Shown piece by piece: positions 19,801 through 30,500 of a stretch of 62,062 nucleotides of DNA (its first letter is position 1; each line of letters begins with the position of its first letter). Position numbers and translations under genes: made by a program. Below the pieces are notes generated by a model. It saw nothing but the letters and a program-made list of their open reading frames with translations. It ran no database searches and had not been told where the DNA came from. The DNA is from Entamoeba histolytica HM-1:IMSS (taxonomy: Eukaryota; Evosea; Mastigamoebida; Endamoebidae), in contig NW_001914909.1 in NCBI RefSeq assembly GCF_000208925.1, forward strand, positions 1 to 62,062, read 5' to 3'.

Positions 19801-21258
19801 AGTATTTCTTTCATTATTATCACTATATTGTCCACACCACACAAAAACATCAATACCTGTATCAATCAAAAGTGAACGTGATGACTGTAATAATTCAGAA
19901 GTCAAAACTTCGTCATGAACTTCATCTACAACAACTTCAATATCATTGTCTTCAAATGTGAATGTTTTTAATGAATTAATGTATTGAATGAATAACTCTT
20001 CATTATCATAAGTAGTTTCATCAAATGAATCAACATTAAAAATATTAAGAAAAGTATCGTGGACATTCTTTTGTTCAGTATAATCAATATAAATGATTTC
20101 ACTTAACTCTTCTTGACTAAGTAACGAAGCAATAGATTTTGCTTTAGTCTTTTTAAAATCATTACACTTTTTACCAATCCAAACATAAATGTATTTAAGG
20201 TCATCATAAATATAAGCATCATTATGATTAATTTCTGTTCCTTTACAATTGACTATTCTACAATAAGTAAAATCATCATTCTCACTAATTCTCAATAACA
20301 ATTTCTTTATATAAATATCATCTTCTTTAAATATCTTTTTCTTACTACTTTGATTTATCTTTAATTGAGTTTGAAGACTTTGTTTTCTTCTATCAGTTTT
20401 AGAAGCAACTTTTCTTGTTAGAGAAACAAAAGAGTGTGTTGATAAATATTTAAATAAACTTGTAATACTTGGTTCAGTATCAAAGAATTTATCATTGAAT
20501 TGATTATCACCAACATCACATATATTGAGATTAGTAAGCTTAGTAAGGTCAATTGGAAGTCTTTGTAATCCATTCGACCTCAGATTAAGTTCTTTTAATG
20601 AAACTAAGTTTGAAATGGAAGGTGTAACTTTTCTAATATCATTATTATCCAGATATAATTTAACTAAATTAGTACATGTCTTAATATAATCAGGTACTTC
20701 TTGCATCTCATTTTCTCCAAGATTTAATAGAGTTAACCCTGTACATTTTCCAATACCTTTTGGAATAGTGTTGATGTTATTATTATTTAAAATTAGTGCT
20801 TTTAATTGAGGTAGTTCTATAATTGTTGGTGGAATATTTCTTAATGAATTAAAACTTATATTTAATAAAGTTAATTCATGACATGAACTAATTGGATCTG
20901 GGATTTGTTCTAATTTATTTCTTGATAAATTCAGATTAACTAATGAAGTGAGAAAACAAATTAATGGAGAAAGAACACGAAGTTGATTACTTTCTACCTG
21001 TAAATCTTGTAATTGAGTTAAATTAATATATAGCAAATCGGGAAGTAGTTCTAATTCATTATTACTGACATCTAATTTAGTTAAATTTAATAACGTTACT
21101 AAAGAGTCAATTGATGTCATTTGATTATGTGATAAATTTAAATTTTTTAATCCAGGAAATTGATTAAGGTTAGGAGCTTCAGGAAGTAATTGATTGCTAA
21201 TATCTAAATAAGTTTTAGTTTGGTCAGTAGCGATTGGTATAGATTGTTGTTCCCCCAT
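16849..21258 (-). CDS. LRR-gelsolin-headpiece protein (flightless/villin-like)
   Basis: A 1469-residue protein. Residues about 15-265 hold ten or so leucine-rich repeats (LKNLNLSHNQMTSIDSLVTL and similar). Gelsolin-type modules follow, with signatures at YIYVWIGKKC, IDVFVWCGQY, VIYHWQGKKS, NEMFLWLGNKC, YLLYFWQGRS, TKFIWKGKF and DGLYVWLGSKC. A Ser/Lys/Glu-rich disordered linker (about 520-790) separates the second and third modules. The C-terminus is a full villin headpiece (YLTDDEFAKVFNMS, LPLWKRENLKKAKKLY) with the hydrophobic-cap Trp and the KKxKxL[FY] actin contacts. LRR plus gelsolin is the flightless-I plan, but flightless-I lacks a headpiece. It probably links Ras/Rho-type or other LRR partners to F-actin in the cortex. 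It sits head to tail with the related gene at 13399-16578, 270 bp away. Confidence 0.92.
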   Translation of the reverse strand: MGEQQSIPIATDQTKTYLDISNQLLPEAPNLNQFPGLKNLNLSHNQMTSIDSLVTLLNLTKLDVSNNELELLPDLLYINLTQLQDLQVESNQLRVLSPLICFLTSLVNLNLSRNKLEQIPDPISSCHELTLLNISFNSLRNIPPTIIELPQLKALILNNNNINTIPKGIGKCTGLTLLNLGENEMQEVPDYIKTCTNLVKLYLDNNDIRKVTPSISNLVSLKELNLRSNGLQRLPIDLTKLTNLNICDVGDNQFNDKFFDTEPSITSLFKYLSTHSFVSLTRKVASKTDRRKQSLQTQLKINQSSKKKIFKEDDIYIKKLLLRISENDDFTYCRIVNCKGTEINHNDAYIYDDLKYIYVWIGKKCNDFKKTKAKSIASLLSQEELSEIIYIDYTEQKNVHDTFLNIFNVDSFDETTYDNEELFIQYINSLKTFTFEDNDIEVVVDEVHDEVLTSELLQSSRSLLIDTGIDVFVWCGQYSDNNERNTALLQAESLLSSSGRRKELLNFVLEGNETLIFKEYFHDLAIKDDMVTSNTTDFSDIIRSPSPSSSRSSHIRRTSGSHLRNSGDFSSRSPSPSPLQTPRVLPKEVQEKPLIQEDQKVTEKAPIKDKEELKVTVIGQVIKDETKPIDNIETKNVDKKTEHTDNEKHEQTSSFVKQPLITTENNVENKKELKKLTQNDKDNIKKDSKKEKESTEPSKGNNELTTNQKNLDQIVNEEDTQLIKVPRRTVVKKRAAASKNITQLQKDLGAKTEVEEKKQDQPKQISFDDILQQREKFVAKRNQQNIKTEEDYINAANSITGNPLDLPRLFQIKGQKRPFVRQVECTWKSMNSGDAFVYDPGKGTRVIYHWQGKKSNRMEKGKAMDIAKRIKDKERVGCSQLLIEEGKEPEAFWKGLQGPPTHPIPEDDGKIDTEVEVQIIQRICLYWLRYDESTEEVIMEKTVDVKNHISKGLLDVTQCYLLDCENEMFLWLGNKCQVKVRQRINKFVESMYNERKSLGWMAPLYKEYPGGEEVMFKERFYDWNTLPIGSKEDVSSGKGIVYKKSQGMTSEVDFNKMMLPATEKTEVKIDDGKGDTQIWKIDGFNKIEIKPEEKGVLFEAESYIILYHYKIWAKDMYLLYFWQGRSCAVIDKGTSARLTVDFHKTLKSDTKEMRVVQNVETRHFLSMFNNSLIIRQGKYKKEFDYNKKYLFDIRGKEEPFIKAIEVDVQPNALCSYGVFILLTPKTKFIWKGKFRNEKYVEFAVGLGKVHQFMEREQCVEIEEGNESEEFIQAIGGKYEIDQPTHMYVDRLYQLSTTSGALRCEEHVRFYQDDLYSNDVMLLDTVDGLYVWLGSKCSANTKKMSLNTALEFVKKGKTPELQKRIVYAIQDKKEPYVFTKYFQGWQKTKGQECSIKGNILLAEEEYKKFFIKYSYDDLVNKKFPKGIDEQALETYLTDDEFAKVFNMSLDQFNTLPLWKRENLKKAKKLY

Positions 21259-21385
21259 AAAATAATTAAAGAGTAAAATTTCAAAGTTAAATTTTTAAAA
21301 CATGCTTCTGAAAAAAAAATCTAAACAAAACCAAAAAATCGAAAGACCTTTTTTTGAAGTAAATGAAAATTAGTTTTGTTTTAAT

Positions 21386-21871
21386 TTATGACTGAATGTT
21401 TTTAGTGATATCATTGGGTTTCATTTTTTCATCAGTTGTTTCTGTTCTTGAATTTAACGTATTTAGTTCTATTGATGAAGTCGTTGAGTCTTGGGAAGAT
21501 GAAATTGACTTCATTTGGACTTCATTAAGATGACATTTTAAACAAATATGTTGTTGACCTTTTTCAATAAAATCTCCTTCAATTGGCTTATTACAAAGAG
21601 AACAAATAAAACATTGAGGATGCCAAAATTTACCATCAACTCGTGCAATTTTTCCTGTTATAATTTTTCCACATTTTTGACACGTTTCATTGACACTACG
21701 ATTTTGGTAACAATCAACACAACATAATTCATGGTTTTTAATTAAATATCCATCTAATCTACACCCACACACTGAACACCTAAAACAACCTTTATGAACA
21801 TACACCGTTTTATTTTCAATAACAACACTTGGAGTTTGTTCAGTACTTTTCCCACATATAAAGCATTCCAT
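21386..21871 (-). CDS. two-LIM-domain protein
   Basis: A 161-residue protein with two complete LIM zinc-binding domains. LIM1 ligands are C3, C6, H26, C29, C32, C35, C51, C54. LIM2 ligands are C64, C67, H84, C87, C90, C93, C110, C113 (spacing CxxC...HxxC, CxxC...CxxC). The remaining 45 residues are Ser/Thr/Lys-rich without a fold. Tandem LIM proteins of this size (CRP/paxillin-tail style) are adaptors of actin structures or of the nucleus; Entamoeba has several small LIM proteins tied to the cytoskeleton and membrane rafts. It sits within a run of cytoskeletal genes on the same strand, which fits an actin role, though gene order in this genus is a weak argument. Confidence 0.93.
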   Translation of the reverse strand: MECFICGKSTEQTPSVVIENKTVYVHKGCFRCSVCGCRLDGYLIKNHELCCVDCYQNRSVNETCQKCGKIITGKIARVDGKFWHPQCFICSLCNKPIEGDFIEKGQQHICLKCHLNEVQMKSISSSQDSTTSSIELNTLNSRTETTDEKMKPNDITKNIQS

Positions 21872-21974
21872 TATTTTCCAAATCTATTAATTCATTTCCT
21901 TTTTTTTTATTTAACTTTTTTATAATAAATGTTTCTATTAAAATAAAATTAAGTTTTTTATTATCTAATTTCTT

Positions 21975-24900
21975 TTATTTTCCAATTACTTTAGCTACTA
22001 ATATTTTAATATGTGGTGAAGCAGCTTCATAAATGCATTCTTTCTTTAATTTAGCAGAAATATCCATTGCTTTCTTTTTTTCTAATTTTTCTTTTTGTTC
22101 TACTTCTGGTAATTTAGTATTAAGCCTTTGACAAACATCAACTAAATACATTTTTATTTCAGGAAGTTTTTGAATAAGACAAAGAAATACCTTAGTTCCT
22201 TCAGTTAAGATTTTTATTTCCATAAAATTTCTTAAGACTTCTGATATTCTTTCAATAGTAGATTTTATCATATTAGGATTATTATATAGTTTGAATGAAC
22301 AATTATCACGAATTAAAAAGTGAAGCATCATGCATGATTTTTCTACTAACTCAAGATAAGGTGGAGATTTATTACTGCTTTTTAATAAATCAAGGATATG
22401 ATAAACACATTGATATTTTACAAACATGACTCTAAACCATTCACTACATCTAATTTGTTCAAATAATTGTTTTGCTCCAATTTGTACTTCTTCTAATTTT
22501 TTTCTTTCGATCATTCTAATATTAGAAAATGCAATATCAATAATACTTCTTTCAGATTTTCTAATATATTCATATAATATACGTTTGTTATACTCTAATC
22601 TATTAAATGACATTCTTGTAGTTTTGTTTAAATAAATTGAATTCATAATAATTTCTTTTGGTAATATTCTTTGTGAAGGTGATTGTAATATTTTACTCGG
22701 TGATTCAGATATTCTTTTTTGTTTCTTTTGTTTTTCATTAAGAGATACTGAACTATGAATTAAAGTATATAATTCACACGAGTATGACAGAGATTGCATG
22801 ATTTCTTCATCTAAATTAACTCCATATTTTACAATAACTTGTCTACAAATCCCCTGTAAAGGAATACAGTACTTAGTGAGACATCTTTTATATTCACAGT
22901 CTTGATACCATTTACTTAATTCATATCCTTTATCTTTTTTAACAATAACACTTCTCATTATTCCTTGTATTTCACTACAGTAATATTCTCTTTCTTCTTG
23001 TTCGTGTTTTTGCATAACTTTTCTCCAATAACTTTGAACAATTTCATTTGCTCGGATAAGTTGGATATATTCTTTTCTTTTTAACGTTTCTTTTCCACAT
23101 CTTTGACATTGAATAATACTATTTCTTTGTTTATTATATTCTCTTTGTTTTATTTCACATCTCCAAATAAGTTCAACATTTTTACAAGATAGTTGATTTT
23201 CTTTAAATGATGGAATATTAATTTTTCTCATAATTGCTTGTACATTAATACACTGTCTTTTTATTTCTTCAAAATAGTGATGTTGTTGTATATATTTAAT
23301 TCCATTAATTATATCTTTCATTTTATTTGTATAAACGACTTCTTTACAAATACTTTGTGGTTCTTTTATATTTTCAACAACCTGAAGGTATTTGTGTAAA
23401 GTTTTATTCCCTTTAATAACAGCTTGAACTTCTTCGGCCATTTTAACTCTTATCATAAATTCTAAAGTGATAGAATATGTTTTGATAAATGCACTCATCT
23501 CTTTAGATGCCTGCTCTATTTCTTTAAATATTCTGCTTTTAGTAATTCTTTTCATTTCACTTTGAACTAAACTAGTTTGAATGTTGATACAATCAAATTG
23601 TTCCTTAAAAATTCTTCTTCTACATAATCCTTGGACTATTTGGCATTGTTCTTGAAGATGTGAATATTCTAAATGGTCTCTCTTTTTTCGTAACATGGAA
23701 CAAATAATTTGTTCAGAAGTAATAATTTCTTGATACTTATTGTGTTTTATTGCTCTTCTACTTTCTTTTTGGACATCAATATTACTTTGAATTATTACAG
23801 AATAATTGTGATACTCCTTAATTCCTCTAAATATTCCTTCTAAAGGAATACAACTATTGATTCGTTCTTTCATCTGTTTAGTTTGAATTAAACTTCTATA
23901 ATAACTTTGCACAAATGGACATACTCGTTTTATAAATCCATATTCAGAAGAATGTAATATTTGTTTTAATGCGTCTGCTACATTAGCAGATGATTGGCAA
24001 ATTTCTTCATATCTTGTACAATAAACAATTCTTTTTGCATGTTTTTGTGTCTCAATACAACTATTAATAATTCCTTCATAATTCATGAACGAATGATTTC
24101 TTCTCAAAATACTTTGAACTAATTTATTGCTGTTAACTTGTTTGTTAAACTCTCTTTTATAAATTTCTTCTTTAAACACTGTTTCAAATGATTTAGTTCC
24201 TTCAATAATTCTTGTATATTTCATTTCATCAACATAACGCCTAATTTCTTTTTGAGTTGTTTTATTACTTTCTATTTGTTCTTTCCAATTTTGACTTTTT
24301 TCCATTTCTCTACCATTTGATTGGGTAGTTAAACAACTTTCTAAGATTTCATTATAATACACTTTAGTGTTCATTGCTTTATAAATACTTTGTATTTCTC
24401 GTATTTCTTTTTTTAATTTGTTATTTTCGTTTTGAATAACGTATTGTCTACAAATGCTTTGTACTTCTTTAACACAGCTCCAAATCCCTTTCATTTGTTT
24501 CTGTAATAATAATTTTTTCATGATACATTGAACTTCTTCCGTGTGTTTAATTTCTTCATCATACAACACCTTAATGTGATTTTGCTGAACCAAATTAGTT
24601 CCTATCATAATTTGATTATAAAAATATTCATCTTCTTTTCCTTTTATAATATTAATAGTATTGAATATGGATGAAATAAATAACATTCCTTTCTTCATTT
24701 TTTTTCTTTCAACACATTTTTTTAATGCATTTCCAATTGAGTTAGCAGCACAATCAATTATCGCATTCTTTTGAATAAAATAAAACAAAAATGAGAGAAT
24801 ATAATTAATAACAGTTTTATCTCCATAATTGTTTATTTTATCTGTAAATATTCGTTTAGGAATATTAAGAATTTCTAAACCAGGTTGCATTGCTTTTATA

Positions 24901-26087
24901 ATTTCAATTCTTCTTTTTTCCCCATCTCCTTTATGTGATAAAGGAGGAATTGATAAATGACTATAATAACATACAATATAAAGATATGGTAAGAAATATT
25001 CAAATTCATTATAAGTAAACACCTTATTGTAACAATTGCCAATAACACTAACCCATGCTTCGTACATATCATTTGATGAATTTAAAGAAATTTTAGTTTC
25101 ACCTATCCTACTAATTTCATTACATACAACATGAATTGGAATGACTAATTGACATTGAAATACACGAAGAAATTCAAATAAAAATAATGAAACTACACCA
25201 TCTTCTCTTTCATATATAGAGTAATCATAAAATGCAATTTCTCCAATTTTAAATGGCATTCCAAGTGTATTTAAGAATCCAACTAAATGATTAATATTTG
25301 AAGTAGCTTGTCTTCGAGTTAATAATTGATCATTATCAAGAACTAGAGAATTGATAATGTTTGATGTTATACCTAATCTCTGATCAGCAAGATACGTTGC
25401 TAGTACACTCAATTGAATTCCACTTGAAATAAAATCGTCTAAATCATTTAACTTATATTGAATGCAATATTGGGGATATTGTACTTGTGTCAAAGAATAA
25501 CCAAAATTGCATAAAGTATCATAAACATGTAATGGAGTTTCAAATGCTAATTCAATTGTTTGTTTTACTATTTCAATACTACTAACAAATTTTGTTGTGC
25601 TTCTGAATAATCGTACATTTCCAATAATCATATTTTTCCTCATTAAATCAAGAACCATCATATATTTTAACACAAAAATTACCCCATAATAACATTTTCT
25701 TTCAGTAAAATCATATAACTTAAAAAGTTGGAGATATAAACTTTTAACATTTCCCAATGGATGTTCAATAAATTGAAAATAAGACTTATTATAATGAACA
25801 AATAGTCTTAATACGTCTTGACGATGTGTCTCTCCATATCTATCAACTAATATTGATTTTAATCGGAATCGTTTTTCTAATACAGGAAGAACGTGCTCCA
25901 TAATACTATCAACTTGTTTTTCATAGTTTTTAACAATTGCTTTAATATTCTCATTATCTGAAAGAGTAGCTGGATCAACCTCTTTCTTGTGATACAAATT
26001 ATCAATTTCTTTCAACAAAGTTTTTTTTAGAATAGTTTCTTCATTTAAATCTGACAAGGAAGTAGGTTTGTCTTTTACTTCTGTCAT
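21975..26087 (-). CDS. ASPM-like protein: CH domain, IQ-like repeats
   Basis: A 1370-residue protein. ATG 26087 is chosen because the frame upstream has only TTG. Residues about 155-310 match the abnormal-spindle (ASPM) type calponin-homology region: a leader with KFVSSIEIVKQTIELAFETP, a LCNFGYSLTQVQYPQY segment (compare the RHL-LGY-H-Q-PL leader), then LDDFISSGIQLSVL and NINHLVGFLNTLGMPF. Residues about 520-1140 are dozens of degenerate IQ-like units of roughly 26 residues (IVQGLCRRRIFKE, VQSILRRN, DVQKESRRA, IQGIMRSVI) that may bind calmodulin or light chains. The C-terminal 200 residues are helical, armadillo-like (CMMLHFLIRDNCSFKLYNN), as in ASPM. By homology it organises microtubule minus ends at spindle poles. 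An IQGAP-like role is the main alternative, but no GAP domain is seen. Confidence 0.78.
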   Translation of the reverse strand: MTEVKDKPTSLSDLNEETILKKTLLKEIDNLYHKKEVDPATLSDNENIKAIVKNYEKQVDSIMEHVLPVLEKRFRLKSILVDRYGETHRQDVLRLFVHYNKSYFQFIEHPLGNVKSLYLQLFKLYDFTERKCYYGVIFVLKYMMVLDLMRKNMIIGNVRLFRSTTKFVSSIEIVKQTIELAFETPLHVYDTLCNFGYSLTQVQYPQYCIQYKLNDLDDFISSGIQLSVLATYLADQRLGITSNIINSLVLDNDQLLTRRQATSNINHLVGFLNTLGMPFKIGEIAFYDYSIYEREDGVVSLFLFEFLRVFQCQLVIPIHVVCNEISRIGETKISLNSSNDMYEAWVSVIGNCYNKVFTYNEFEYFLPYLYIVCYYSHLSIPPLSHKGDGEKRRIEIIKAMQPGLEILNIPKRIFTDKINNYGDKTVINYILSFLFYFIQKNAIIDCAANSIGNALKKCVERKKMKKGMLFISSIFNTINIIKGKEDEYFYNQIMIGTNLVQQNHIKVLYDEEIKHTEEVQCIMKKLLLQKQMKGIWSCVKEVQSICRQYVIQNENNKLKKEIREIQSIYKAMNTKVYYNEILESCLTTQSNGREMEKSQNWKEQIESNKTTQKEIRRYVDEMKYTRIIEGTKSFETVFKEEIYKREFNKQVNSNKLVQSILRRNHSFMNYEGIINSCIETQKHAKRIVYCTRYEEICQSSANVADALKQILHSSEYGFIKRVCPFVQSYYRSLIQTKQMKERINSCIPLEGIFRGIKEYHNYSVIIQSNIDVQKESRRAIKHNKYQEIITSEQIICSMLRKKRDHLEYSHLQEQCQIVQGLCRRRIFKEQFDCINIQTSLVQSEMKRITKSRIFKEIEQASKEMSAFIKTYSITLEFMIRVKMAEEVQAVIKGNKTLHKYLQVVENIKEPQSICKEVVYTNKMKDIINGIKYIQQHHYFEEIKRQCINVQAIMRKINIPSFKENQLSCKNVELIWRCEIKQREYNKQRNSIIQCQRCGKETLKRKEYIQLIRANEIVQSYWRKVMQKHEQEEREYYCSEIQGIMRSVIVKKDKGYELSKWYQDCEYKRCLTKYCIPLQGICRQVIVKYGVNLDEEIMQSLSYSCELYTLIHSSVSLNEKQKKQKRISESPSKILQSPSQRILPKEIIMNSIYLNKTTRMSFNRLEYNKRILYEYIRKSERSIIDIAFSNIRMIERKKLEEVQIGAKQLFEQIRCSEWFRVMFVKYQCVYHILDLLKSSNKSPPYLELVEKSCMMLHFLIRDNCSFKLYNNPNMIKSTIERISEVLRNFMEIKILTEGTKVFLCLIQKLPEIKMYLVDVCQRLNTKLPEVEQKEKLEKKKAMDISAKLKKECIYEAASPHIKILVAKVIGK

Positions 26088-26224
26088 AATAATCAAATTT
26101 TTCAGATTTTTACTTTTAATTTTTTATTCTCAAAATATCAAAAAAAAAAAATGATTTATGTTATATAAAACGTTTATATTCAATAGAATGATAAACATCA
26201 AAAAAAAAAGTAAAGGAAAAAAAT

Positions 26225-27412
26225 TTAGGTTGTTTTACAACTTTGTTCAATAACATAGTCAATGGTTTTCTGAGCTTTGATAATACCGAAGTGGTCATAT
26301 TTCCCTATATTGATACTCTCTTCTAAATTCATTGTTTTACAAAAAGATAGTGAGTTTAAAGGAACAGTACCATCTCCATCACCAAAAGTTTGAATAGGTT
26401 GATTGTCAAAAGAAGTAGAATAGTTCAGTAAGACTTCTGTTTCAATTCCAGAAGAATAGAGACAATATAATTTAACTTTAGGAGTCCAGTTTATTGGATA
26501 TCTGTTCATAGCATTTGTATAAATAAAAGAAGCATAATCCTTTGTTTCATTTATAAGATTTAGTATTTGATTCATTTGAGAAGCTGAGTATGATGTTCCA
26601 TTAAAGATAAGAATAGTGTCATTCCACCATTGATAATTTGGCATTAATTGATAAACACTATCTATATTTCTTTCAAAATTTCTAAATGATAATGGATTAA
26701 CTGGAATACCTTCTGTTTCTCCTGATAAAAAAGACCTTAGTGCTTTTATTGTTCCAATGAATGGAGCTGAGATAGTAATAATCTTTTCAATATATTTCTC
26801 ACAAAAAGAATCACCTAGTTGGAAAAGTAGTTGCAAAGCCATTGGACCACCCAAACTATGTGTAACAATCATAACTTTTTTGTTGTTAAGAATATAAGCT
26901 GATTCAATGACTTCTTTCACTTTTTTTGACCAATTGTTATAATTAACATCAGCATATCTCCAATCATATCCAAGTCCAAATAATGATTTTTTGTCTTTAT
27001 AACCAATTCTTTTAAGTTGTTGAATCATTTTATACCAAACTCGTAATACTCTTTGGACAATTGGCTCTTCTTTTGGTCCTAATGAAGAAATACCTTCAAT
27101 AGATGGAAAGTCTTTGTAATATATTTGAACACCATCAAGTGATTCAAAGTGTTTATTTGAATTATTCCAAAATGGAGTAAAATATTTAAAGAAACATTGA
27201 GTATTATTTAATGGAATTCCATCTTTTAAATTCAACCAAATTTGTCCTTCTAATTGATGAGGACAATGAGAAGGTAATTGAATTGATGACGGGATATTAG
27301 ATTTAATATGAAGAGAAGAAGACATGAAAGCAGGAACAAAAACAATAGGAAATCTAGATGAGCAAGCAATAGTAAAATCAAACCATATAAATATAAAGAG
27401 TAATATCAACAT
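26225..27412 (-). CDS. secreted LCAT-like acyltransferase/phospholipase
   Basis: A 395-residue alpha/beta-hydrolase of the lecithin:cholesterol acyltransferase family. A signal peptide (MLILLFIFIWFDFTIAC) leads to the family start FPIVFVPAFMSSSL. The nucleophile elbow is THSLGGP with S186. The acid is in GDGDGTVP (D347 likely), and the histidine is H374 in YDHFGI. GYDWRYAD (about 148-155) matches the conserved DWR region. Such enzymes deacylate phospholipids and may transfer the acyl chain to sterols, or act as phospholipases A in lysosomes and phagosomes. With no membrane segment it should be secreted or lumenal. Sequons (NNS, NET) suggest glycosylation. The choice between acyltransferase and phospholipase A cannot be made by eye. 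Confidence 0.9.
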   Translation of the reverse strand: MLILLFIFIWFDFTIACSSRFPIVFVPAFMSSSLHIKSNIPSSIQLPSHCPHQLEGQIWLNLKDGIPLNNTQCFFKYFTPFWNNSNKHFESLDGVQIYYKDFPSIEGISSLGPKEEPIVQRVLRVWYKMIQQLKRIGYKDKKSLFGLGYDWRYADVNYNNWSKKVKEVIESAYILNNKKVMIVTHSLGGPMALQLLFQLGDSFCEKYIEKIITISAPFIGTIKALRSFLSGETEGIPVNPLSFRNFERNIDSVYQLMPNYQWWNDTILIFNGTSYSASQMNQILNLINETKDYASFIYTNAMNRYPINWTPKVKLYCLYSSGIETEVLLNYSTSFDNQPIQTFGDGDGTVPLNSLSFCKTMNLEESINIGKYDHFGIIKAQKTIDYVIEQSCKTT

Positions 27413-27558
27413 AGAATGATAAGAGATTAACTTTTTGATGTTATTTAAAAAGGTAAGAAAGTGATAAAATATAAAAGAGTGAATGATAATAAAAAAAAAG
27501 GAATAAAATTATTATAAATAAGAATGATAATGATATAATGATGATATAAAACAATAAA

Positions 27559-30500
27559 TTATGACTTTTCTTCAATTTTTTGATATTCACTGAAAGAAAT
27601 CATTGTTTTTTTCTTTCCATGTTTTTCAAATATCTGTATATCTTCTTCAAATACATCTTTTATTTTTTGAGTAGTTACATTAATGTCTAAGTCTTGATGT
27701 TGTTCACTAGAGTCAATTAATTTGGTTAGTTGTGGATTAATAATGTTAAATAATGGTCTTTCATGATAGTCATTATTCCAGCATTGTTCGAGTAAATTTT
27801 GTAATTCTTGTGGCATAGGTAATTTCAATTCTGGACGTTTTCCAGCTATTATAGAAGATTTAATGTCATATGTTGTTTTTAAATCACTAAATGCATGAAT
27901 TCCATAAAACAATTCCCAAAATACAATAGAGAAAGAAAATACATCACTTTCAGGAACAAAGACATTATTATATAATTCTGGAGCATCATATTTTGGATTT
28001 CCAATAAAATAACCAAAATTTTCCATTTCTTCACTTAGTTCTTTTGTTACACGATAATCAGTAATTAATGCAACTGTATTTGTTGTATCAAAAAGAGAAT
28101 TAAGAATAATGTTTGATGGTTTAAGGTTATTATGAAGTAGTTTTGATTCATGAAGATAATGTAAACCACATTCAACATCTCTCATTATTTTTAATTTTAA
28201 TTTATAAGGTAATACAATATTACTTTTTTCATAATACATACATAAATCTAAACTTCTAAGAGGATAAAGTGCATTAATAATAGATATTGACTCTTCACTC
28301 ATAATATATCCAATTGTTGATACAACATAAGGAGATCTAATATTCTTCAATAATGATGTAGAACGTTGAAATAATGCTTTTAATTTTTGTCTTTGTTCAA
28401 GTTGATAAGAATCTAAATTTATTTGTTTAATACAAACAAGAATATTATGATATAGCCCAAGGTGTCTTCTCTTTGATCCTTCAATTATTCCCTGATTTAT
28501 TAATAATTCGTCTTGGTCAATTATAAGTGATGTTTCAATTTCACCTTTTATAATAAGATTACAATAACTAGATTTCATTTGATTTACCATTTCAGAATAT
28601 AATTTAAATTCTTTTTCATCTAAACTATGTTTATTTTTAATAAATTCTTCAAAATGAGAAAGAATTTCTTTATTATTAAACTGATAACAACTAACAATAA
28701 GATTGTAATTTTCAATAGTTGTAGTACAATGAGCAGTAAAAAATAAAATAATTTTTTGTTTAGCTTTTGGAAGAATAATTTTAGTTTGAGGATATGAATA
28801 AAAGGTAAATTTGTTAGTATCAGGAATATGAACAATAAATAACATAAATTCATTTGAAGTATTATTTAAAATAAATGTTTCATATCTTGTGTCTTCTAAC
28901 TTAATATTTTTATTTTTTAATCCAAATGTAATTATTATATGGTCAAAATGAAAAGAAGAGTTATTACCATCTTTTTGTTCTTTTAATAATGTTTTATTAA
29001 TATAATAATATGGTTGTTTTTCTTTAAATGGAATATCAGATAATCTTGTATAACTATTTCTAGCAAAGACAAGTATTAAAATGCTACATAAAATAATTAT
29101 AATAGCTAATAATAAAATTATACCTCCAACTATAATTGATATTAATTCAGTCATTGAAATTGCTTTATGAACACAATGAGTTAAATCATTAATGTCTTGT
29201 TCATAACCTTCTTCACATGTACAAAATTTTGTACAATATCCCTTTTCATCACATTCTTCTCCATTATCATAAATACCATTTCCACATAAATCACTCACAC
29301 AATACCCTTCAATTAATGAATATCCTTTTTCACATTCACAGGTAGGAAGACAATGAGAAGATCCTCTCTCACAAAATGTTATATTTTCATTATAACTTTC
29401 ATTTCTTTTATAATTCCAACATTCTTGAGTTACACAATAGAATTGATCTGCAATTGTATTATTTTGACATTCACAATAAGTATCACAATTTTCAACTCCA
29501 TATTTACACTTTCCATTAGTATCAGATATAGTCCATTTTTCTTTTGAATAACATAATAAATGACAATCATCTCCTCCATACCTCTCATCAGTACAAATAC
29601 ATTGAGAAAGAATTGTACTACATTGACCCCCTCCAATATTTTGATTACAACCATTTGGACAAATATATTTCATAACTAAGGTAGTTTTCATAAAAACATC
29701 TGTTGTAAATAATGAAAACCATCTAAGTTCTTCATGTTCATCAACAGAAAATATATTTCCATGTTGTCCATTTAACGACCATATATCTCTTCTTGTTCTG
29801 AATCCTTCAATACAATTACATGGACCAAATTTTGATTCACAACGAGAATGTTCAAAAATTTGACCATCTCCATTTGTACTTTCTAATGATAATCTCATTC
29901 CTTGTTTGACTTTTCCTTTTAAATGAAGTCTAATCATTTTTAATGCCATTGGAATACTTGAACAAACAGAATAATCATAAGTTCCTATAGATGAAAAATC
30001 AACTGTATGAGACATAATTTCTCCCTCATAATTATTAATATCAATTTCTTGTACTTGATAGTATGGACTAATTATTTCATTATCTACAATTGAAACAGTT
30101 AAAGTACAATCAACTCCTCTCTTCATTCCAACAAAAAGATAATAATGTCCTCCTTCTTGTGGAACTCTTAATGAAATAAACCCAGTTGTTTTTGATGTTC
30201 CAAGAACATAAAGAGCAAAACATTTAGGTGAGTCAGTTAACTTATTTGGATCAAATTCATCAGTGGTAATTTCAATTCTAAAATTAACTGATGGAGTATC
30301 ACTTTTAACAAGAACATTAAGATAATTTTGTGTTGTAGTACTTTTAGGAATAGTATAATGAAAGTATTTACCATATTTATATCTATTATTTGTGTCTTTA
30401 TTCTCACAAATCCCAAATGCAGGAATCATAGTATTTGTAATTTTAAATTGAACTTCTTTGTTTTTAATTAATTCTTCTGCCCCTCTTGGGTCCCAATATC

